DNA from: Kwoniella bestiolae CBS 10118
Lineage: Eukaryota > Basidiomycota > Tremellomycetes > Tremellales > Cryptococcaceae
Length of the DNA stretch: 64,000 bases
NCBI RefSeq assembly: GCF_000512585.2
Contig: NC_089244.1
Coordinates: 1,674,001 to 1,738,000 of the forward strand
Direction of reading: 5' to 3'
The notes under the pieces were generated by a model. It saw only the letters and a program-made list of their open reading frames with translations. It had not been told where the DNA came from and did no database searches. This document shows, piece by piece, positions 1 to 12,706 of the stretch. The number at the start of each line of letters is the position of its first letter. Position 1 is the stretch's first letter. Both the position numbers and the translations under genes were made by a program.

Positions 1-273
1 GGGGGTAGTACCTTGCTGTACTGTATATCCTCCCATGTACCGTGTTCGGGATATCTCTGTCGTTAGAAGATGTGGGGCATTCTAGGGTGGTTACGAACGA
101 TACATCTGAACTGGATTGGGAAAGGGGACGGGGGGAATCTGGTCCACTGATAGTACGTATGTCTTGAAATTCCACTTTGTCCTCTGGACGGGGGTCTGGA
201 ATTCCGAAAGGATTGAGAGGTCGGTATCGGATGGGATAGGATAATTTGGATTGATATTGGGTGATCTCGACAT
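1..273 (-). CDS. 5' part of an unidentified protein, cut by the left edge
   Basis: An ATG at 273 opens about 60 codons on the minus strand (start MSRSPNINPNYPIPSD) that stop at a TAA near 91 unless an intron is removed. A short intron fits: the sequence around 92-105 offers three possible donors (GTATCG, GTTCGT, GTAACC), a CTAAC branch point lies near 62-68, and a CAG acceptor follows at about 56-58. After it the reading frame stays open to the window edge for each of these donors, so the exact join cannot be fixed. No domain is recognisable in the roughly 75 visible residues. This is probably the first exon and a half of a real gene whose body lies to the left; the product is unknown. Confidence 0.4.
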
Positions 274-1702
274 CGTGTGTGTGTGGATGGTGGGTGAATT
301 GCTGGATTGTTAGGTGAGAGTTTGTCATTGGGCTAGGCTTTGGGTTTGGTGAAATACTATGGAAGAGAAGAAACTTGTTTATCGAAACGCGGGATGAAGT
401 CGAGATATTTTATTGGTCTGTGTGAAAAGGGTTGAATCAGACTGTTTATGGGATATCTATCTAGTGTAAAGAATATGGGACGAACCAAGAGAGTATCGAT
501 GATGCTCGTTTCTCATTTTCATCTTCACCAATGAGAGGCAATCTTATATAACAATTGATCCCTGGGGTAGGTAAGTGAGATCCGGAACGACTTTGTCATC
601 ATCTTCCACTGCTCCCTTCAGGTCGACCTTCGAGAAGCTCTACAAAAGATCTGGAGGTAGACCGAGCACCCAAAGGAGTGATGGAATTCCGTAGGTACAT
701 TAGATGGCCTTGGTCCGGGAAGTTCGGGTTTGGTGGTTCATCATTTGGTAATCCTGTCTCTGAAGCGCAATTATAGTGTGTATACCTTCATTCGGAATGT
801 ATACTATACCTGTTCGAATATCAGTAAGATGGACCGATGTCGGATCTTGAGGAAGGGAAGCGAGAATAGCGGATTGTCTCTCTTTCCGAGATTGACAGAA
901 GCCCATGCCTGGATATATCCTTATGAATATATGGACATCGATTATTCCATCATTGAACAGATCATTTGCATCCACGATGCTCTTCAGCAATTCAAGATGC
1001 TACCTCATCGGTGTTCCAGTCACAGTGCCACACGTCTACGCTCTGAGCCAAATCGTGGCGTCGGCAGACCCCACCAGCTATCCTGTTGACGTCGAGATGA
1101 GATCAGATTACCGAACGCGTCTAACCATGGCCATTTATCTCCATGCTGGGATCAGACCAGACCAGACCCAATTATCCTAATCTCATGCAGTTCGCAAGAC
1201 GATTCTGAAATCGAATAAAGAGGAACTGATATTTTCCTAGATAGATAGTTACGTAATAAACCGTCCACGCGTTTTTGGGTGTTTGGTGAAAGACGTCTGT
1301 CTCCTGACAATGTACCAATCCACTCTGTCATTTCTCTTATGTATGCGTACTCAGATATACAGCATATAAGACCATCTCGCCCGTTACGAAGACATCATCG
1401 ACATTCTGCTCCGTTTCACCGGGGAAAAAGCGATATTGGAGTCAGCCAGAAACTCCGCAAGCGAAGTGTTCAGTTTACGCCAGCTTCAGCAGGCAGAGTT
1501 GGAGTTTCTTAGCATTAGATGGTGGATCGTTTAGAATAGGATACACGGTCAGGTATACTGCTTGAATAGTGAGTGACAAGATCGTACAATCCTCTTAGAT
1601 ATGGTAATAACATTTGCGAAGTTGGACGGATCATATTCTTCCAAGTTCAATCAGCCTGTTCATCGACTTCTCCAACATCAATCCCCTTCCATCACCTTCA
1701 CC
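274..1702. other. Intergenic stretch, no supportable gene
   Basis: This stretch separates the left-edge minus-strand gene from AUR1. Open frames at 700-1180 on both strands lack ATG starts or recognisable domains and could not be joined into a convincing spliced gene. Isolated splice-like strings exist (a GTAAGTGAG near 570, a CTTCAG near 620), so a short unrecognised gene cannot be excluded. The last 100 bases are pyrimidine-rich, as expected for the AUR1 leader. Confidence 0.4.
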
Positions 1703-3288
1703 ATGCCCTCCTCAATACCCAGGATGATCCTCGCTCCCATCCTGCATCTCCTCCGAGTCTCCATCCCCGTCTCAGGCTCCAAACCCTCACTCATAACCAC
1801 CATCTACCTCGCCCTCATCGCCTCCCTCCAACGACTCGACCTCTCCCGCGACCCCAAGAAAACACTCCACAAACTATCCAAACACAAATTCACCATAATG
1901 AACACCCTCCCCCTCCTCTTCATGACCCTCTGTGCCCTCCACTCATTATGGATAATGCACTCCCTCTTACTCAAGCTGCTCATCCCCCTGGCGTACATCA
2001 CCGCAATTTTATTACCTATAACCAGCCAATTCGTCTGGCCAGCTACCCCCATTTTCTGCTGGTTGTTAACTTTCTTCTCTGCTCGATACATCTCTTCAGC
2101 GAGCCGACCGACCATCCACGTTGCGCTATTACCGGCATTGGAATCGGTACTTTACGGAGCGAACATTTCGGATCTCCAGACCAGGTATACCAACCCCGTT
2201 TTGGACGTTATTGCGTGGTTGCCCTATGGTGTCATGCATTTCGCGGTGCCGTTCGTGGTGGCGCTGATTCTTTGGATGTTTGGGCCGAGGGGCGCGGTGC
2301 AGTTTTGGGGATTGGCTTTTGGTTGGATGAATTTGTTGGGAGTTTTTACTCAGCTGGTGTTTCCTGCTGCTGCGCCTTGTGAGTGGTTGTCTCTCGCTTT
2401 CACTTCAGAATCCTCTCCTGTCATAATCATGTAATTATTATTGCACCTCCTTGATCGGTACAATCTCCACATGTGATTCACTGCCATTCCATCGGACAAT
2501 CCACTCTTATTTGTCACACCTGGAATTTAACTGATATTCTGCGATTATCTGAGAACTGATATCATTCACTCAACACAGGGTACGAAATCATCCACGGCCT
2601 CACACCCGCAGACTATTCCATGCCCGGCTCACCAGGTGGTCTACTCCGTATCGACCGTGTATTCCACTCCAGCGGATATACCAACACCTTCGGCTCGGCT
2701 CCCCTCGTCTTCGGCGCCGTACCCTCCCTCCACTCAGGCTGCGCAGTGATGGAAGCGTTGTTCCTCTCCCACTTCTTCCCTTCGTTCAAACCTTTCTATT
2801 GGGCATATGTGGGAGTATTGTGGTGGGCTACGATGTACCTGTCTCATCATTATCTGATCGACGTCACTGCTGGTGCTTGTCTTAGTATCCTTGTGTTCTA
2901 CCTCACAATGCCACTGGGATTCAAGGATGTTGATCAGATTAATTGGAATAGCAATGAAAGTGCACAGGGGTACGAGATGATTAATCAGGGCGGTCCTCAG
3001 CGGGTCAAGGAGGAGTTGGATCTGGACGAGGAAATTAGGAAATTGGAGGAATCGATCGATGTGGAGGAGGGGGATGAGGAAGCTACGATACATGGGAAAG
3101 AGGATACAGTTACATTTCCTGGAAAATTACCTGAAGAACCCCTTGCGAGTGGAAGTGGGACAACAGAGGATAAACCGAAGATAAAGAAGAAGAGATCGGT
3201 CAGTTGGGGAGAGACTAAGGTTCTGGGCGAGGCTGGAGGGGATATTAGTGATCAGTTGGGAGATGGTACTAGGAAAGAGACGGTGTGA
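1703..3288 (+). CDS. AUR1: Inositol phosphorylceramide synthase catalytic subunit
   Basis: This enzyme transfers phosphoinositol from phosphatidylinositol to (phyto)ceramide in the Golgi, the committed step of complex sphingolipid synthesis in fungi (IPC1 in Cryptococcus). There are two exons, 1703-2378 and 2579-3288, split by a 200-nt intron (GTGAGT...CACAG); the product is 461 residues. The N-terminal half is multi-spanning and hydrophobic. The second exon opens with WYEIIHGLTP and carries the PAP2-like active site: VPSLHSGCA (His about 277), then SHHYLIDVTAG (His about 316, Asp about 320). The last 140 residues are a charged, poorly conserved cytosolic tail. The ATG at 1703 was preferred over an in-frame ATG at 1601 because it has ACC before it and the extra 34 residues look like leader sequence. 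Family identity is certain from the motifs; the start is less so. Confidence 0.95.
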
Positions 3289-3570
3289 GATGAGATGGAC
3301 GATGGGATTGGATTGATAAACGTTTATAGATGAATATAGGTAGAAGGGTATCACATGATATGATGAAGTGCATATGCCAATTATACCGTGTGTAAATGAC
3401 AAATTGTCACTTTTACGCTGAAAGGTGTCATGGTCGTGTTTGAGCATCATATCCCATACCATATATATATGCAATGCATGATGTTGACCAACGATATACC
3501 ATCAAAGGTGATATTTCTACTACCCCTCTGTAATATATCCCACTAAGATACCATAAATATTCATAACATC

Positions 3571-4259
3571 CTAAAACCTCCCCCCAATCTTACCCAACCC
3601 CTTCCCCAACCCACCTTGAACAGGCAAATTCGACCATCTCGAGATCAACCCCATAGACCTCGACCTCCTTACCAACTTCCCAATCTTCCTCTGACTCTTC
3701 CATGTCAGACCGGTCTCCGCACGGGACTTGATCTTCCCCATTGGATTGACGAAATTGAGGGCGAAGAGGGGATTGAGATCGTGGTCTAGCGGGGAGGATT
3801 GGGTTAGGTGGAAGGGGTCGATCTTGGATGCGATTTTCTTGGATGGGCCGAGGAGGGGGGATTTGGCGTATGGTCTTGGGGTTGGGTAGAGCGAGGAGTT
3901 GGTGAGGGAGTGGGGTGGGGCGTACTATTTCGATCGGAAGGGTGGTTAGTATATACATTTAGAGTGATACTTTATGTCTGGGATTAGAAAAAATGTGAAA
4001 GAAGAAAGAATGTGGGTGCGGGAATGGAGACTAAACAACTCACAGAGTTCGGCCTGAACACCTTCCTCTTCTCATCTGCCTCTGTCTTGACTCTGCTAGT
4101 CATCGAATCGAACAGTCGCCTGGTAGCGTCGTCGGTGGATGCTGAAGATAGTAACGAAGCTATTGAATCCCTTGCTGAGGGAGTTGAGCTTGATCCAGCG
4201 GGAGCACGGTGTGGGAGGGAGGTGTGGAGTAATCTGATGGATAAAGGTGGTCGGACCAT
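3571..4259 (-). CDS. RSM18: Mitochondrial ribosomal small-subunit protein bS18m
   Basis: This is a component of the mitoribosome small subunit. Exons are 4259-4044 and 3924-3571; the intron has a TACTAAC branch point and joins in phase 0, giving 189 residues. The first 30 residues are rich in Arg, Ser and hydroxylated or small residues with no acids, as in a mitochondrial presequence. The second exon holds the S18 core: DPLN-like ...FALNFVNPMGKIKSR, then TGLTWKSQRKIGKLVRR and RSMGLIS, which match the conserved bS18 segment (TGLT..NQ..L...I.RAR..GL). It lies tail to tail with AUR1 (282 bp between stops) and head to head with POP1 (335 bp between ATGs), so it may share a bidirectional promoter with POP1. 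Confidence 0.85.
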
Positions 4260-4594
4260 TGTGAATGAGTGTGCTGGGTTTTGACTTGTTGCTATGAGTT
4301 GAAAGTTGAGTTTGCGATTGTTATGTGTCTTGAACAGGGATAGGAGAGGATGGAAGCTGAAGAAGACGAGAAGATGAGATACTACAGTGTAGGTGAAAAA
4401 GTAGGACCTCTAACATTGATTTACTGATTTATTTATTTATTTCGTCCCCTCCATTTACATTCAGCCCATATCCGGTGTGGAGACTCCGCCTCGTTCTCGT
4501 CAACAATCAATCAAAATATTCGAGTTGAGGTTGTCCAACATTTGTATGTCTTTTCTCGTCTCCATATGTATGGACAAAGCAAGCATAACCCAAC

Positions 4595-7580
4595 ATGCCC
4601 AAAGCACCCTCCGCCCAAGCTGGTCCATCGAGACCCAACTGTGGGAGACCGGTCAAACCTATACATAAGACCGTAGATCTACTAAGAAGTAATGAAGCGC
4701 AGAAGAGAAAGGGCAAGGGAAAAGAGAAAGAGATCCTGGGCGATGGGCTTATGGGTCTGATAGATGGTCAGTCTATGAAAACCCTACTTGATCGTATTCA
4801 TCAGTCATATTGCTTAGCTGATATGCTTGCGAGTAGACGTGAAGCGATTACCTGGGATGATACAGGTCGAAAAGTTCGCAGAGGTAGGTAGTTATCTGCA
4901 TCTTGTGTTGTCTGTAACTAATGATCTATTATACAGACAAGAGCATTGGAGATACATGCTTTTCAGACTGCTATCAAAGTCGCAGCGTGAGCTTCCTTCA
5001 CCTCACCATTCTGATAAATTATTAAGCTGATGAGATCCATTGGGTATGACGACAGGGCTCAAGGTAGCACTCGAGCTTTTCAATCTCTTCCTCGTCATCT
5101 GCGTAGAAGAGCAGCCAGTCATAATCCCCGACGAGTACCCAAAAGACTCAGGTCAAAAGCTGCTGCAGAGGTGAATTTGAGCCGTTCCATCTCATCAACA
5201 ATTTCGGACGTCTAGCTAATGATGCACCACTCCCCCCCAGATCGATCCGGGAGATACAATAGCTAAGAAACACCGTAAGATCGCGAGACTTCGACGTAAA
5301 GGTACTCTCAGAGATCACATATCACGTACAGAGCAGTTCGCACTCAGGCAAAAGAACAAAACTTGGCTACCTACTCATGTGTGGCATGCTAAGCGATATC
5401 ATATGACGAATTTATGGGGATACAGGCTGCCCCTCACTCCCACACTCAAATCGTTTAGACCTGCCTATAGAGCCGGGCGAAGGAAGGTCGTAGGATTTGA
5501 TACGAGCTACTATGGGATTATCGAGCTTGAAGGCGCACGAGAAGAGATCATTGGAGTGTTGGGAAGGTTAAGTGGAGGGAAGTTTGCTGGATCAAAGTAA
5601 GCTCGCACACTCCAGTGCCTGATATGGGGTTATCTGAGCTGATACATTTTGGTAGGTACGAAGATGGCTCGAGGGTTGCGAATATCATGCTATACCATTA
5701 CGACTCTTTCCCCACTAGCCTGATCGGTCAGGCGGAGGTCATTTGGCAGACTCCCTCAGAATCTGAGATGAAACGCGTATGGCTTCGATTGCATCCTTCG
5801 ATATTCAATGAAACCTGGAATGCACTCAAGATGGCAACCTCCCAACTTCAACAAAGCGAATCATCCTCGATACGGACCTTGCAGATTAGAGATCTCAGAG
5901 GCGATATCAACTCAATCGATTTGATAGGACCAAAAGCTGGAAAGGTCTTGAGAAGGATTTTGAGATTATGTAAAGATGAGAAGGGAGTCAAGAACAAAGT
6001 GAGCAGAAAATATTCCTGTGATCCGGCATTGAGCTGACTTCCTCGTAGTTCTTTGAAAATCTGAGGGACTTGGATGATCCTGCTCAGTTGACTGAGGGAA
6101 TGGTGGCTGGACTGAAGGTCCATGATCCAAGATTGAAGTATGTAGATCTTGCACTTTTCCTCTTCTGTACCCTGATCGCTGACGGTACTTTTCAGCTTCC
6201 CACCCCCTCGACTTTCATCGAAGAACGAAGATTCTAGAGAAGAAGACATCTTGCGATCCGATCACCTTCTACCCTCCTCCGAACTCGCTCAGAGTACTTT
6301 ATGGAACGGTGATGTGAGAGAAGACCTCTCGAAAGCAGCTTACACAAAGTATCAACTGGATGCACGACGGCACAGAGTGAGTCACTAGTAGACGGAGTTT
6401 CGATTGATGTGACTGACGCGGCTCGTTCTTTCCCCAGCTTGGATTACCAGGAACGAAATTACGCCCGATGTCTACTGATGATCGTATACCTATCATCCTG
6501 TACCAACGATCCATCGCATCACCTCGCAATACCTCTGAAGGATTCTACGGCTTCACCATACTCCTGCCACCAGGTACATGGGCTCAGTACTTCCTCTCTT
6601 CCCTCGTCTACTCCGGAGTCCTGTTTGGTGGAATCATAGAACGTGCTGTTCAACATCGAGAAGCGGGTGTACCTTGTTTTCCCGAAGATTACGGTCAAAT
6701 CTGTAAAGCTGGTAAACAATGGGAAGTGAAGAAAGGCGATAAAGAGAAGGAAACGTTCGATAGGAAACCACCGGGTAGAAGACCCGAGTTTGGGTTGATG
6801 GGTACACAGGATCCTTGGTGGCCTGACTGGAGTAAGGTGATGGTGAGTCATATTCCAATGGCAAGGGAAGCCTTTTCACGCTAATTGCAGATCCCTGACT
6901 CGCAGAACAAGGACACGGGCGAAGAATCTTCCGTAAATGGTTCCCCTCCTGCCATCAAACCATGGCTTTTACCTTTTCCTTTCACCTCTCATCTCACCTC
7001 ACTCCTCGACCCCTCCTCGCTACTCAGGATGTTGAATGCCTTCCGATCTCAGCGATCTATGGCCCCTCTGTCGTCTGAAAAGGGCCATCAGCTATTCGAT
7101 ACAGCTTTGGTACACGTCGAAGTGAATGTACTAGGCAGAGGTTCGCCAGGTGATATGGCTATGATCTGTGGATTGCCCAAGGGTGAAAGGAAGGAATGGA
7201 TAGAAGCGTATGAGAAAGGGGATAAAGCCGACTCGGGTGAACTGAACGATCTGCACAAGGTGAGTAATCAGCTTGCAATTTCAGGTCGAATGCCATTATC
7301 CGATAGAGCAGTAAGCTGATCTGACTTTTGGATTTAGCTTGGCGAAAGATTGCCTTCTCAGGATAGTGTCATTGGGTACGCGACTACTGGTAATTTCTCG
7401 CTGTCGAGGGGACAAGGATATGCTCTTGGTACGATTACTCTCAAATCCTGGGTTGATGCTTTGAGGGATGCGGGGGGAGCTGAGAGGGTGGATGGGTGGG
7501 AGAAGAGGGTGCTGGTCGGGGTTAAGAATAGGGATGGGAGGTTGAGTAGGCTGGCGGAGTTAAAGGTGGTACTGAATTAG
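4595..7580 (+). CDS. POP1: RNase P / RNase MRP protein subunit POP1
   Basis: POP1 is the largest protein subunit of the nuclear ribonucleoproteins that cut pre-tRNA 5' ends (RNase P) and pre-rRNA (MRP). Eleven exons join in phase: 4595-4766, 4837-4883, 4937-4986, 5056-5170, 5241-5596, 5656-5998, 6049-6137, 6196-6376, 6438-6842, 6891-7259, 7338-7580, giving 789 residues. Exon 2-4 junctions rebuild the family hallmark KFAETRALEIHAFQTAIK, followed by STRAFQSLPRHLRRRAASHN and RRVPKRLRSKA. Exon 5 holds TWLPTHVWHAKRYHM and FDTSYYGIIELEG. The POPLD domain starts near residue 460 (STDDRIPIILYQRS, GFYGFTILLPPGTWAQ, then PCFPEDY). The exon 1/2 acceptor is the least certain join (TAG at 4836 or GAG at 4833, both in frame). 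Exons of 47-50 nt are unusually short. Confidence 0.93.
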
Positions 7581-8491
7581 AGAGAAAGCACGTGGATATG
7601 TATTATCATCATGTCTGATGTATGGGTGAGCCAACACTGTGTATACAAAATGACTAGATCCTGGTCCAATGGATCAGGCCCGCGTTTCAACTTGGCAAGC
7701 AGATCGTCAGTTTGCTTTCAGACAAAAAGTTGTATAAGTTACGCGGAGTTCATTGTATCACACAGAAAATTCGTGTAGAGCGCCCGTTTGGTAACGTTCT
7801 TTTGGTTTACAGGACCTATTCACAGGGCAAACTACATTTCAGGGCTGTGTCAGATGTCGGGAATCATTCCCTTATGGATCTGAGGCTTCGCAATGCATGG
7901 TATGCAGATTGGTCAGACCAGAAAATGGAAAATTTAAAAAGCAGACGCCACCATTTTCATTGTTGTGCAGTAAAGCTCCAAGTTTTATCTCTGTCACCTC
8001 ATCCATATCTGGCTTACGCCAAAAGGATCGATCTGGCTGGGCCCTCGGGACCTCCAGTATGCAAATGTTCGTATGTACAGTTCGTCTCACTGACATCCGG
8101 CCAGTACCGTGCTTATCTTATGAGTGAATCGACTCGGTCTGACCAATTTAAGACAGGCAGCAACGGTGCGCGTCATTTGGAACCCCGTCCGTCAGACAAG
8201 TTGTACTTTATGTCATAGATGTACGTTGAAATTCCGAAACGATGTATGGATGGGCACACAAGGTTGGCAGTACGCTAATAGACTACTTCGTACCTGTGTA
8301 AACTGAGCAGGAAAAGTTCTGATCATCTGCACAGGGCGCCGAGGGTCTGTGTGGTGGTCTCCCTCATGCATCTTTGACGAGACTTGTTAGGCAGCGGAAA
8401 AGGGATTGAGAAATGCATTGCAGGTGGTCACGGTATTTAGCCTATGGTGATGGTAAGAGATCAGAAGCACAGCTACTCGCTTGACCATTGA
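7581..8491. other. Intergenic stretch between convergent genes
   Basis: This 911-bp gap lies between the stop of POP1 (+) and the stop of the 335-residue orphan gene (-). Frames at 7712-8306 begin at TTG or lack domain content and were not accepted. Nothing structured was seen apart from presumed 3' untranslated sequence at both ends. Confidence 0.4.
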
Positions 8492-9858
8492 TCAGGCAAG
8501 ATCTATGCAGTCTGAAAACTTTGATTGCGCCTTTACATCTGAAAACTCAATCCTGTGAAGTTGTTTCTGCCTCGCCTTATCTGTCATAACGTCGAGGTCA
8601 CTGTCATGCGCCTCTGCAGTGAGTTGAGATCCCGTGAGCTGCTTCGCTAACGTCTCGTCGATATAGCGAACATTTCCTGGAGGGACATTCGAATCTGTCA
8701 ACTGCGTCTCTTGAAAGCTTTTGAGAGCAGCCGGCAGATCTTGATCTGCGTAAGGACTCTCCATGATTTGCTCTTTAAACCCTTTGAGTCCGCGTCGGAA
8801 ATGCTCAATCATGCTTACCATTCCGGCTTGATTTGTGCTTTCTTTGAACTCTCCATACTGAATACAAGCCGTGTGGAGATGCGTCGTCCCATCATCTCCA
8901 CCGGTTGACCAGTTAGAATAGACCACTCGATCATTCGTCTTGGGGTCGTACAGTCTTGGAGGTTTCCCGCGATACGAAAGAGTGTACCAAGACTCTTTGA
9001 TGGAAGGTGCCTTGGACGCATCGAGACTGAGTGTGGAATAGTATACCAAAGCCATGTCTTCTGGTGCCTGCAAGTATGGGATAAAATTTCTAGATTAGTG
9101 AGATAGAAACAAAATGAATCGAGCTCTCATGGGCCAATATGAGCGTATATATACCATACTTTGAGTGGCGAGACGTCCAAAGCTATGCCAAGCGAGATGG
9201 AGAAATCGACTCGAAAAAGAATGCTCCTATGCGGTGTGCACGTCATCGGGGACGCTAGACCTTTCACAGATGACCCGAAGCGGAGATTGCTTCTGACCGA
9301 CCTTTCGGAGTTGACCTCCTGTCATCATGTACGAGACCTTTGGGAAGCTTGAGGGGCAAGGCGTCGTTCCGGGCATAATTCACCAGCGGAGAAGATTTCG
9401 CCCTGAGCGAGGATGGCAATCCATGACGAAATCTTGCATGGCGAAGATCTCTCGTGCCAACACCAAGAATCTCCAGTGGGAGACGAGGCGGTGCATTGAC
9501 CGGCAGGCCGGGAATAGAACATACCTCGAATTTCGGACTGTACGACGAAACACAGGGCAGAGCCGAATTGAATGAAAGGATCTGAGAATTATGACGTGAT
9601 ACGTATGGGAAGTTGTGCAACAGTGATAGGAGTTAATGGTGAAAGGAGTTAAATGAGATTGGAAATTTGCGTGAAATTAGTGAGAAAGTCTATCTCCAAA
9701 AAGAGAATGCGTGCATGAAAAAGTACTACCATAAACGCTACTTCACAGGCCAAATTCTCATGTCTCATTGATTGCTCAAAGGCACGACTGATCGACGTGA
9801 CAATGTCTGACGATGTAAGAAGACTGGGTTGATCATTGGCCCTTCCTTGCGTGATCAT
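8492..9858 (-). CDS. Unrecognised protein, 335 residues, four exons
   Basis: No family is recognised. Four exons join in phase with open frame throughout: 9858-9730, 9581-9302, 9182-9160 and 9067-8492. The model depends on a 23-nt exon (9182-9160) with a TAG acceptor and GTATGG donor, and on a first intron of 148 nt with a GTAGTA donor. The joined junction reads ...RRSTPKALDVSPLKAPEDMAL. The last exon is the most protein-like part: charged, with YYSTLSLDASKAPS, WYTLSYRGKPPRLYDPKTND and MIEHFRRGLKGFKEQI. There is no signal peptide or membrane segment. It lies tail to tail with POP1 and is followed by the flavin monooxygenase on the same strand. The frame of the last exon is supported; the upstream exons are inference from splice signals and phase. 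Confidence 0.45.
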
Positions 9859-9994
9859 CCTTCTCGCTTTGGCCTTTCATCTTGTCTCGTCGTCGCAAGA
9901 TCTTGGGTAAAATATGAGAGTTTAGAGTGACCTTTTCAGCCTATCGTTGAACAGATCTTCACTCACAAGCACTAGGATTGACTGGCAAAAACCA

Positions 9995-11572
9995 CTATTT
10001 GAGCCAGTCAAGCCACCCTATCTCGCAATCAAGGTCCTGCGTCCTCTCATCAATGTTCGACAAGGAGAAAGGGACAACGCTCGTCCCGCTGGCCATCACG
10101 CTGGCATGGTGGCCGTTGGTCCTCCTCCTGAACCATCCGACTTCTTCTTCAGCATCTTTGGGTTGGCTCTCCTTATCAGGAAGTGATCGGACCAAGTCAG
10201 GTAGGAGTTCCAGATGAGCAGCTAACCAGATTGAAGAGATTTCAGCGGTAAGCGGACAGAAGATCGAGGAATTATATCCTATGAAAGCTAGATCAGGGGC
10301 ATCGGTTGGTAAGATGTGCTTGTAGAGTATCCAGTCTCCAGCTTTGTTGATGATCTCGTTTCGATACTCTTCAGGTAAAAAGGAAGGGATGTCTTGTTTC
10401 CATCCTGTGCCACAGACAATCACATCTGCTGGTAAGACATGACCATTTGATAGCGAAACTACTCGCTCGCCCAAGGACTCAACGGTGACGCCCCTCTCCA
10501 TCTTTATTTTCCCTTGTTGGGCTGCTTCGACAAAACCAGGAGTAGCTAGCGATAATCCTGATCCGGCGATGGTTTCGAATGGCTGGTTTGGTAATAATCC
10601 CAGATTTACCAATCTGAGCTGAATCATGATGACCCAGCTCATCACGCCAAAGATGATCGCCCGGATACGCTTACCAATCCCATGATTCAGGAAGCGTTGC
10701 GAAAACCAAGGTCGGATGTAGAGAAAAAGGCTTTCACCCTATTTGTAGACGATGTGTACCGTCAGCTCATCCTCAACGATGGAAGTGTAAGACATCACCT
10801 CACAAATCTAGTCAATATAAAGAAAGAATAGTGAACGACCCCTCCGATATAAGTGGGTAGCTTCCATGTTACATCCCTTGCTACTATAATCACTGCTTTG
10901 GAAATTGATGAGGCACTGACAGCCACATCACAGGCGGACTTACCGTATCCTATCACGACAATGTGCTTTTCTCCAAAATCATTCAATCTGTGCACATTGG
11001 AGGTATGAACGATGACACTCCCAGCGGCGGTGAAGCGCTCAGTACCTTGAAAGGTAGGGATTTTAGGCTGGCTGAAAACCCCAGCGGCGCATATGAGGTA
11101 GTCAAATGTGAACCATTGATCTCCATGATCAGCTGAGTGAGCCTGCAGAACAAATGACGATTTTGGCATCACCTCAGCCGAGATCCCCTGTCTCATCTAC
11201 GCCAGACCCAACCGAGGCTGTACGTACCTGGATCATCCAGCCGTCATCTGTCTTCTTCGCCAGAATTACCCTAGTTTTCAACCTTAACCTGCCTTCCTTG
11301 TCCAAGTGGTGCTTCTGAGCGTAAAACTCCATGTAAGCTTGTATTTGGCAACAATCAGGATGTAGCGGATATTCCCTTGGCATGGGGAGTGTAGAAAATC
11401 GATAAGTGTCTCCTGTGTTCTGTGCTTTCAGACCTGGATAATGGTTGGTGGATGACCAGACTCCGCCTACGTCTGGGGAGGAATCGAAGATGACTACCGA
11501 GTGACCAAACGACAGGAAAGCGGTGGCTGCTGCTAGGCCAGAGTAGCCTGCTCCAATGATAGCTACGTGCAT
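9995..11572 (-). CDS. Flavin-containing monooxygenase (FMO/BVMO-like)
   Basis: This is a FAD- and NADPH-dependent monooxygenase; the substrate cannot be told from sequence. Exons are 11572-11228, 11142-10804 and 10738-9995, in phase 0 at both joins, giving 475 residues. The FAD-binding Rossmann motif IIGAGYSGLAAA starts at residue 5, followed by FDSSPDVGGVW and the YPGLKAQNT segment typical of FMOs. The NADPH-binding motif VIGYGKSACDVA lies near residue 178. Between them FQGTERFTAAGSVIVHTSNV (about 146-165) takes the place of the FMO signature and lacks the usual FxGxxxH histidine. The exon 2/3 join rebuilds ILTRFGESLF, standard for this family. DVIVCGTGWKQD near the C-terminal third is the ATG-type motif. 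It could be involved in secondary metabolism or detoxification; no pathway partners are nearby. Confidence 0.88.
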
Positions 11573-12706
11573 TTGGAGTTGGTTGGGGCGATGTGAGGAA
11601 GAGACAATGGGGAGGAGGGGACAATAGGGAGGATAAGCGAAACATGTAGTCGAATTATTATAATCGGCGTTCTTGGCTCAAAAGCATACCGATCACCTCT
11701 CTTGGACTCGGAAGGTTACACCTCGATACGTTCGCTTCTCTTATATGCTTCTTAGGAACTGTACAGCAGATTATGCACAGCGTGACCAAGCCTGGTGAAA
11801 GGATTATGACGACACCGAGATGATCGTGTCAGACTCACCGAACAGGAAGAAGCATTCCCTCCCACTGAGTGTCATATTTATGAACCTGGTCTAGATCTAT
11901 TCTTATCCTTTGTATACCAAACCTCGTTCACAGCTTTTTCCTTGTCCATTGTTGTCATCCTTCGAGATAGATCCATGGTCTCTGTGCGGGCGATACCTGA
12001 CGTTGACAGTTTGTACATAGGCCACACTCGGGGAGTTTTTATCCGCTAGGACCAATGTAAGTGTTTGACAATCGCTCGTATGCCATGGAGTGAATCGAGT
12101 AAACTGTCACCGGCCCTGGAGGTCACGACGCCGTCACGAGATACAAGTTGATCAGAAGCAACCTGGTTTCATCTGAAAGTTCAAGCAATAGTTCTGCACA
12201 CTTGACAACTCATAATCTTTGCCACAGTCCTGACTTTTATCTCCCTCTTGACTCGCTGGTGAGATGTACAATACACACGTGCAAAAGTTCGCCACCCGAC
12301 AGTTGGATGCCACACCTTTCAAAGTTACGTAATTACCGGAGACAGATCTAGTGTTTATCAGGATATAATCTATTCATAGCTCACCCCCCTCCCCTCCCTT
12401 TTTCCTTTTCAACATCCCCTCTTTCGAAATCTCTTTTACCTTTCTTGATAACGCAGCATCGAACACATAGTCACTCGTTTGTACATTTACAACAGACCCT
12501 CAACACCTGCTACCTCGTATATCCGGACATCTCATCCAACTCACCACAACCCAGTCCTCATCTCCATTGCCCTTCTTGCACCTCTCATCTCTCGCTTGTC
12601 TCCTCACTCCAATTTGACCGGATGGTCGGATCCACATTCTTCGGCAGCCCAAAAGGCACCTCATTCTTTCGAATCTACCCATGACTCCCTCCTTAGTCTG
12701 TGAAAC
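11573..12706. promoter_or_regulatory. Divergent upstream region of the monooxygenase and the CorA transporter
   Basis: This 1134-bp region separates two divergently transcribed ATGs. The right third (from about 12385) is strongly pyrimidine-rich on the plus strand (CCCCTCCCCTCCC-like), typical of fungal transcription starts and leaders, and holds upstream ATGs described separately. No other motif is claimed. Confidence 0.5.

Noticed and set aside
700..1180. Overlapping open frames on both strands
   Set aside because: Starts are not ATG or the products have no domain-like content; no consistent spliced model was found.
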